Origin: Comamonadaceae bacterium
Lineage (GTDB): Bacteria > Pseudomonadota > Gammaproteobacteria > Burkholderiales > Burkholderiaceae_C
Length of the DNA: 63,799 nt
Direction: 5' to 3'
NCBI GenBank assembly: GCA_947372745.1
Contig: CANBUY010000009.1
Location: 1 to 63,799 of the forward strand
In this document: positions 58,975 to 63,799 of the stretch, one piece after another
How positions within the stretch are numbered: position 1 is the first letter of the stretch
Layout of the letters: each line of letters starts with the position of its first letter
Made by a program: the position numbers and the translations under genes
The notes under the pieces: generated by a model
Database searches by the model: none
Told to the model about the DNA's origin: nothing
The model's input: the letters and a program-made list of their open reading frames with translations, nothing else

Positions 58975-61900
58975 ATGAAAAGCCACGCCTCAATGAACCG
59001 CATCTACCGCCTCGTCTGGAACGCCTCTCTGGGCGTCATGGTGGCTGTCGCTGAAAACGCCAAGGGGCAAGGCAAGTCGGGCACCGGGCGCAAGCTGGTT
59101 GCAGCCGCTTTGTCTTTGGCGGGGGGCTTATTCTTGGCACCCTTTGCGTTGGCCGGGCCGGTGGGCGGTGTGGTGAGTGCAGGGGCGGGCAGCATTGCCC
59201 AGGCAGGCACCACCACCACCATCAACCAAAGCAGCGCCAACCTGGCCATCAACTGGCAGGGTTTTAGCATTGGCGCTAACGAGGCGGTGCGCTTTAACCA
59301 GCCCAGTGCGTCTTCTGTTGCTTTAAACCGAGTGGTGGGTCAAAGCCCCAGCCAGATACTGGGCTCTTTGAGTGCCAATGGGCAGGTCTTTGTGCTCAAC
59401 CCCAATGGCGTGCTGTTTGGCAAAGGCTCTCAGGTTGATGTGGGGGGCTTGGTGGCCTCTACATTGAGCCTGGCCGATGCGGACCTGATGGCGGGCAAGT
59501 TCATCTTCACAAGCCCTGCCAACATCCCGGCAGGCTCGGTGGTCAACCAAGGCAAATTAACGGCAGCCCAGGGCGGCTACATTGCCCTGCTGGCGCCCGA
59601 GGTGCGCAATGAAGGCGTGATCAGCGCCACACTGGGCACCGCGGTGTTGGCAGCGGGCAATAAAGTCACCTTAAACCTCAACAGCAATTCCCTGCTCAGC
59701 TTTAGCCTGGATGAAGGCGCATTAAGCGCACTAGCCGACAACAAGCAACTCATCAAGGCCGATGGGGGCCAGGTGTTCATGTCGGCCAAGGCAGCCAATG
59801 CCCTGAGCACAGCGGTGGTCAACAACACCGGGGTGATTGAAGCGCGCACGCTGCAAAACGTGGCAGGCAAGATACTGCTGATGAGTGACATGGGGGTGGG
59901 CACGACTAATGTAGGCGGTACGCTGGATGCGAGTGCGCCCAATGGCGGTGATGGCGGGTTTATCGAGACCAGTGCGGCGCATGTGAAGATTGCCGAGGGG
60001 ACGAACATCACCACTGCAGCAGTAGCGGGTAAGTCGGGGGAGTGGTTGATTGATCCGGTGGATTTCACCGTGGCAGCCTCTGGGGGAAACATATCGGGTA
60101 CAGCACTTGGTGGCTTGCTTGTCAACAACAGTGTCACCATTCAAACCACCGCAGGCACCGATACGGCGACGAATCTTTACACGTCAACCACCGGCCCAGG
60201 TGATATCAATGTTAATGATGCTGTGAGTTGGAATAACGCAAATACTTTAACCCTAAACGCACACCGGAACATCAATATCAATGCACCAATTTCCGCGACG
60301 AATGCAATTGGCAAATTGGAACTTTGGTATGGCCAAGCGGCATTCAATTCAGGCAATACAGCGACTTATAACGTCAATGCGCCGGTGAATTTACAGGCGG
60401 GTGCTAACTTCAGCACAAAGTTAGGTAGTGACGGAACCAAAACACTCTTTACAGTTATTACTGCGCTAGGTCTACAGGGTGATGCAACTACTGCACCAAC
60501 CGTGCCCACATTACAAGGCATGGCGGCACCTGCCAACTTAGCGAAAAACTATGTTCTTGGCGCGAATATTGATGCCGCAAATACCAGCGGATGGAATTCC
60601 ACTACAGGATTTACACCCATCGGTAATTTATCTAGTCAATTTACAGCCAGTTTTGACGGACTTGGGCACACGATTGATGCGCTGAGCATTAATCGTCCAA
60701 CAATAAACTATGTAGGTTTATTTGGCTTCACTGGCGCAACGGCTACAGTTAAAAATATCGCAGTAACCGGCGGAGCAATTATTGGCAAATCCAATGTTGG
60801 CTCTATTATTGGAAGAAACTACGGCACGCTGTCCAATAGTTACGCCACGACAAGCGTTACAGGTATGGCAGACTACACCGGTGGATTAGTCGGATTAAAT
60901 GATCTTGCTATCAATAATAGCCACTACTCAGGATTATTAGCTGGAGTAAACTACGTGGGTGGAATTGCGGGAGCTACTATCAATAATGGAATTATTCTTA
61001 ATAGTTACGCAACCGGAAGTGTTGTAGGAACTGGAAACAATATTGGAGGTCTAGTCGGATCCAGCCAAAGGAATACTGGTGTTTTATTTAATATTGATGG
61101 TTGTTATGCAACAAATACAGTCAGCGGAGCAAGTTTTGTTGGGGGATTAATTGGCAGTAGCGGATTTCCAATAAATAATAACTACAGCACAGGAAATGTA
61201 TTAGGCACAGGGAGAAATATAGGTGGATTAACTGGAAGTTCAGGTAGCACTATAACCAATAGCTTTTACAACATCGACGCAGTTCTAGTAAATGGAAATC
61301 ACGAGATTAACAATGGCGGCATATATAACACACAGTACGCAGCATGGTCTTTGAATCATGCGCTAAATCCAGGAGACTATTCTCTCGTAGCAGATTCAAA
61401 TGGATACTATAGAATATCAAGCGTTCAAAATTTAAAAGATATGATGGGGTTTTCAGAAAATCCTGCTTTTAAATTCATTCAAACTAACCCAATTGATTTA
61501 ATCAGCAATCCTGGCTTTTATATTCCATATTTTGCAGGAACTTACAGCGGGGATAATTTTTCCATCTCGAACGTAACTATTAATTCATCAATAAATAATT
61601 CAATCGGCATGTTTGGCCAATTGTTTGGCGTTATTAAAAATCTCGAAATAACTAATGCAAATATTACAGGCGCCACTTCCAGCAGTGCAGGTGCTCTAGT
61701 GGGCATTAGCCGTGCCGGTAGCAGCATTAATAACAGCTCCTCTGTTTCAGGTGTAGTTTTTGTTGGGAGCTCAGGTGATGCTGGCGGCTTGGTTGGTATA
61801 AATTACGGAGCAATCAGCACGAGTCACTCAAATATAACGGTCACCGCTGGTCCGAATGCGCGTGCTGGCGGTTTGGTTGGCAATACCTATAGCACCATTG

Positions 61901-63799
61901 ATAATAGTTATGCGGAGGGTGCTGTGTCTGTAGGCTCATATGGATATGTTGGGGGTTTAGTTGGCAATGCCGGTGGTCCAATTACGCTTTCTATCTCAAA
62001 TAGCTACGCCACTGGCAATGTTACAGGTTACGCCTCTGCTACCGCAGGAGGTTTAATAGGAAATACGGCAATGCCTGTTAGTGGCAGCTACTCTAAGGGG
62101 TACGTTGGCAGCACCGCTACAGACAAGCTAAGTGCTGGTGGTGGATTGATAGGAAGTAGTTCAGCACCAATAACTTCAAGTTATGCATCAGGTAATGTTA
62201 GTGCATCTAATTATAGCGGCGGCTTGGTGGGCCTTAATTATGCAGATATAACTTCAAGTTATGCTACTGGGTCAGTGGACAGTGGAGTTCCAAGTAGCTA
62301 TACCGGTGGTTTAGTTGGACTTAACAATGGCGCAGGCTCTGTTTGGAATAGCTATGCCACAGGTATAGTTACCAGCTTGACTGGGTATGTGGGCGGTTTG
62401 ATTGGATTAAATAACTATACAGGCTCTGTTTGGAATAGCTATGCCACAGGTCCGGTCAGCAACAAGAACACCAGTACAAGCAACTATTCTGGTGGATTGA
62501 TTGGGTCTAACAACTACACCGGATCAACTGCTAACAGTTATGCCACTGGCACTGTAAACAGTATTGACGGCAACGCAGGCGGGTTAATAGGCTACAACTC
62601 CACAGGATCAATATCAAATAGTTATGCTTCAGGATCAGTTAACAACACTAATGCTGGCTATAACGGTGGCTTAGTCGGCAGAACTGCTGGAGTTAGTGCA
62701 ATATCAAATAGTTTTTCAACTGGGTATGTAACTAATTCATCTGCCGGATATAACGGCGGATTCATAGGCTTTTCTTCAGGCTCAGGCGCAATAACTAACA
62801 GCTACGCATCCGGATTAGTAGTTCATACCACTGGCGGTTACAATGGAGGGTTTATAGGGTTTAACAACGGATCTGCATTTATATCAAATTCATACGCATC
62901 AGGGTTAGTTAACAAAACAGCTACTGGAAACAATGGGGGATTCTTTGGCTACAACAGCAGCACCACAATTCCTTTGAATAATTTTTGGAATATAGACTCT
63001 AACTTAACATATGCACCAGCGGGAACTACCGGGAAATCTGCTACTCAGTTAATGCAGTTAGATACTTTCCTTACATGGGGGGCTACAATAAACGGTGCGG
63101 GAATTACAAATGGAACACCTGTCTGGCGCATTTATGAGGGTTACAGTACACCATTATTGACAAGTTTTATGGATGGCATGTCTCTCGCAGCATCAAATTC
63201 ATCTAAGACTTACAACGGCGCATTGCAAAGTGGCGCTTTTTATACAGCCCTTGTACCCACATTCACCCCAGCCGCAGTAACCTCCGCAGTAAATCGAACG
63301 AACACATTCACTGCAGCCAATGGGAAAAACGTTGGTACCTATGAAAGCTATTCAAACCAACTCGGGTACAACATTATTGGTGGTGCGCTGAACATCATTC
63401 CAGCTGACCTGACCTTAACCGGCTCGCGCACTTACGATGGCACCACAGTGGTTGCAGGCAGCGCACTGACAGCAACGGGTGTTTATGGCGAATCCTTTAG
63501 TGTGACGGGTGCCGGTGACACCAGCAACCTCCTCAACAAGAACGTGATCGACGGCGGCAGTGCATTGAATAGCCTCACCAATTTGAGTCTAGCTACCGTA
63601 TCAGGGGGCGCGATGGCCTCGAACTACAACGGTTTGAGTACGACCCGCAGCAAGGTCACGATCACCCCAGCTGACCTGCTGGTGACGGGCTTGACGGCGG
63701 ACACACAAACCTACACCGCCACCACCGTGGCGACTCTGGGTGGCACGGCCAAAGTCACCGCTTTAGGCTCTGACAGCATCACCTTGATCGGCATACCCG
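58975..63799 (+). CDS. Two-partner-secretion adhesin with GLUG repeats (3' end outside window)
   Basis: Very large secreted protein of which 1608 codons are seen; no in-frame stop before the window end. From ATG 58975: ESPR extended signal (MNRIYRLVWNASLGVMVAVA from residue 7) and hydrophobic core ending APFALA; TPS (haemagglutination activity) domain from about 80 with NPNGVLFG (142-149); beta-helix; then two modules, each a header (about 523-600 and 811-900) followed by GLUG repeats (6 and 15), and finally YDG/MBG-type repeats (TYDGTTVV near 1487). It should be exported by a TpsB outer-membrane protein and act as an adhesin or biofilm protein. The GLUG part is visibly AT-richer than both ends. 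Confidence 0.92.
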   Translation, partial: MKSHASMNRIYRLVWNASLGVMVAVAENAKGQGKSGTGRKLVAAALSLAGGLFLAPFALAGPVGGVVSAGAGSIAQAGTTTTINQSSANLAINWQGFSIGANEAVRFNQPSASSVALNRVVGQSPSQILGSLSANGQVFVLNPNGVLFGKGSQVDVGGLVASTLSLADADLMAGKFIFTSPANIPAGSVVNQGKLTAAQGGYIALLAPEVRNEGVISATLGTAVLAAGNKVTLNLNSNSLLSFSLDEGALSALADNKQLIKADGGQVFMSAKAANALSTAVVNNTGVIEARTLQNVAGKILLMSDMGVGTTNVGGTLDASAPNGGDGGFIETSAAHVKIAEGTNITTAAVAGKSGEWLIDPVDFTVAASGGNISGTALGGLLVNNSVTIQTTAGTDTATNLYTSTTGPGDINVNDAVSWNNANTLTLNAHRNININAPISATNAIGKLELWYGQAAFNSGNTATYNVNAPVNLQAGANFSTKLGSDGTKTLFTVITALGLQGDATTAPTVPTLQGMAAPANLAKNYVLGANIDAANTSGWNSTTGFTPIGNLSSQFTASFDGLGHTIDALSINRPTINYVGLFGFTGATATVKNIAVTGGAIIGKSNVGSIIGRNYGTLSNSYATTSVTGMADYTGGLVGLNDLAINNSHYSGLLAGVNYVGGIAGATINNGIILNSYATGSVVGTGNNIGGLVGSSQRNTGVLFNIDGCYATNTVSGASFVGGLIGSSGFPINNNYSTGNVLGTGRNIGGLTGSSGSTITNSFYNIDAVLVNGNHEINNGGIYNTQYAAWSLNHALNPGDYSLVADSNGYYRISSVQNLKDMMGFSENPAFKFIQTNPIDLISNPGFYIPYFAGTYSGDNFSISNVTINSSINNSIGMFGQLFGVIKNLEITNANITGATSSSAGALVGISRAGSSINNSSSVSGVVFVGSSGDAGGLVGINYGAISTSHSNITVTAGPNARAGGLVGNTYSTIDNSYAEGAVSVGSYGYVGGLVGNAGGPITLSISNSYATGNVTGYASATAGGLIGNTAMPVSGSYSKGYVGSTATDKLSAGGGLIGSSSAPITSSYASGNVSASNYSGGLVGLNYADITSSYATGSVDSGVPSSYTGGLVGLNNGAGSVWNSYATGIVTSLTGYVGGLIGLNNYTGSVWNSYATGPVSNKNTSTSNYSGGLIGSNNYTGSTANSYATGTVNSIDGNAGGLIGYNSTGSISNSYASGSVNNTNAGYNGGLVGRTAGVSAISNSFSTGYVTNSSAGYNGGFIGFSSGSGAITNSYASGLVVHTTGGYNGGFIGFNNGSAFISNSYASGLVNKTATGNNGGFFGYNSSTTIPLNNFWNIDSNLTYAPAGTTGKSATQLMQLDTFLTWGATINGAGITNGTPVWRIYEGYSTPLLTSFMDGMSLAASNSSKTYNGALQSGAFYTALVPTFTPAAVTSAVNRTNTFTAANGKNVGTYESYSNQLGYNIIGGALNIIPADLTLTGSRTYDGTTVVAGSALTATGVYGESFSVTGAGDTSNLLNKNVIDGGSALNSLTNLSLATVSGGAMASNYNGLSTTRSKVTITPADLLVTGLTADTQTYTATTVATLGGTAKVTALGSDSITLIGIP
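60781..62990 (+). repeat. GLUG repeat array within the adhesin
   Basis: About 21 units of the form GGLVGxNxGxIxNSYATGxV, six in 60781-61270 and fifteen in 61687-62990, separated by a header segment (YRISSVQNLKDM ... FAGTYSGDNFSISNV). Units differ at DNA level, so they are not recent tandem copies, but neighbouring units at 62280-62460 (GGCTCTGTTTGGAATAGC twice) are nearly identical. Confidence 0.85.

Noticed and set aside
60781-62990. Repeated blocks suggestive of a CRISPR or DNA tandem array
   Set aside because: The periodicity is at protein level (GLUG repeats) with irregular lengths and diverged DNA; no direct repeat-spacer pattern.

Overview
The window is a stretch of a betaproteobacterial chromosome, most likely from the family Comamonadaceae (Rhodoferax/Polaromonas-like). 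The evidence is the yidC-mnmE pair, a metX-metW pair, betaproteobacterial-type Kdo genes, high-GC housekeeping genes and short TAGCT/GCGCTT-type repeats inside genes. Because yidC-mnmE normally lies beside rpmH-rnpA-dnaA, the left edge is probably near oriC; this is an inference. No rRNA, tRNA or CRISPR array was seen.

Layout. 0-8.2 kb is a housekeeping envelope block: yidC (5' end outside the window), mnmE, apt, a KefB-type antiporter, then the Kdo/LPS genes kdsD-kdsC-lptC and an SDR. 8.3-14.1 kb holds a glycine-rich RNA-binding protein, an ammonium channel, a GDT1/TMEM165-family exporter, a SAM-II riboswitch followed by a terminator and metX-metW, and chromate transporter chrA. 14.2-34.3 kb is an accessory catabolic region: a FadR-type regulator, a membrane fatty acid hydroxylase-like protein, an acyl-CoA ligase, a ferritin-like protein, two sulfatases, a formylglycine-generating enzyme, a DUF1254 protein, a TetR regulator, a phenol-pathway-type outer-membrane protein, a DsbA/HCCA-isomerase-like double-domain protein, a beta-propeller-like protein, a Baeyer-Villiger monooxygenase, a second SDR, a metallo-beta-lactamase-fold hydrolase and a haloalkane dehalogenase. 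Four copies of an ATACA-N4-TGTAT operator tie the acyl-CoA ligase/hydroxylase promoter region to the TetR/porin promoter region.

34.2-42.2 kb is a patchwork: a VapC toxin remnant, an IS4-family element with an internally deleted transposase, a DUF2127 gene whose stop codon lies in the IS end, tctBA without tctC, a DUF4337 gene, an MFS transporter and a BrnT/BrnA toxin-antitoxin pair with its palindromic operator. 42.3-46.0 kb is a complete tetronate (threonate/erythronate) catabolic operon, ltnD-otnK-otnC-otnI, followed by an M20 peptidase and a lysophospholipase-like hydrolase. 48.5-56.6 kb is a TonB system (tonB-exbD-exbD-exbB) divergent from a TonB-dependent receptor, followed by two exported metallophosphoesterases that flank a cytochrome b561; this looks like an organophosphate-scavenging locus. 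56.6-58.7 kb holds an MFS transporter and an OmpR-type response regulator. The window ends inside a very large two-partner-secretion adhesin (58975 onward) with ESPR signal, TPS domain and about 21 GLUG repeats in two header-plus-repeat modules.

The most interesting idea is that the 15-34 kb genes form one route: uptake of a hydrophobic sulfate ester, desulfation, oxidation of the alcohol to a ketone, Baeyer-Villiger conversion to an ester, hydrolysis, and CoA activation. The individual enzyme families are well supported by motifs; the pathway is inference.
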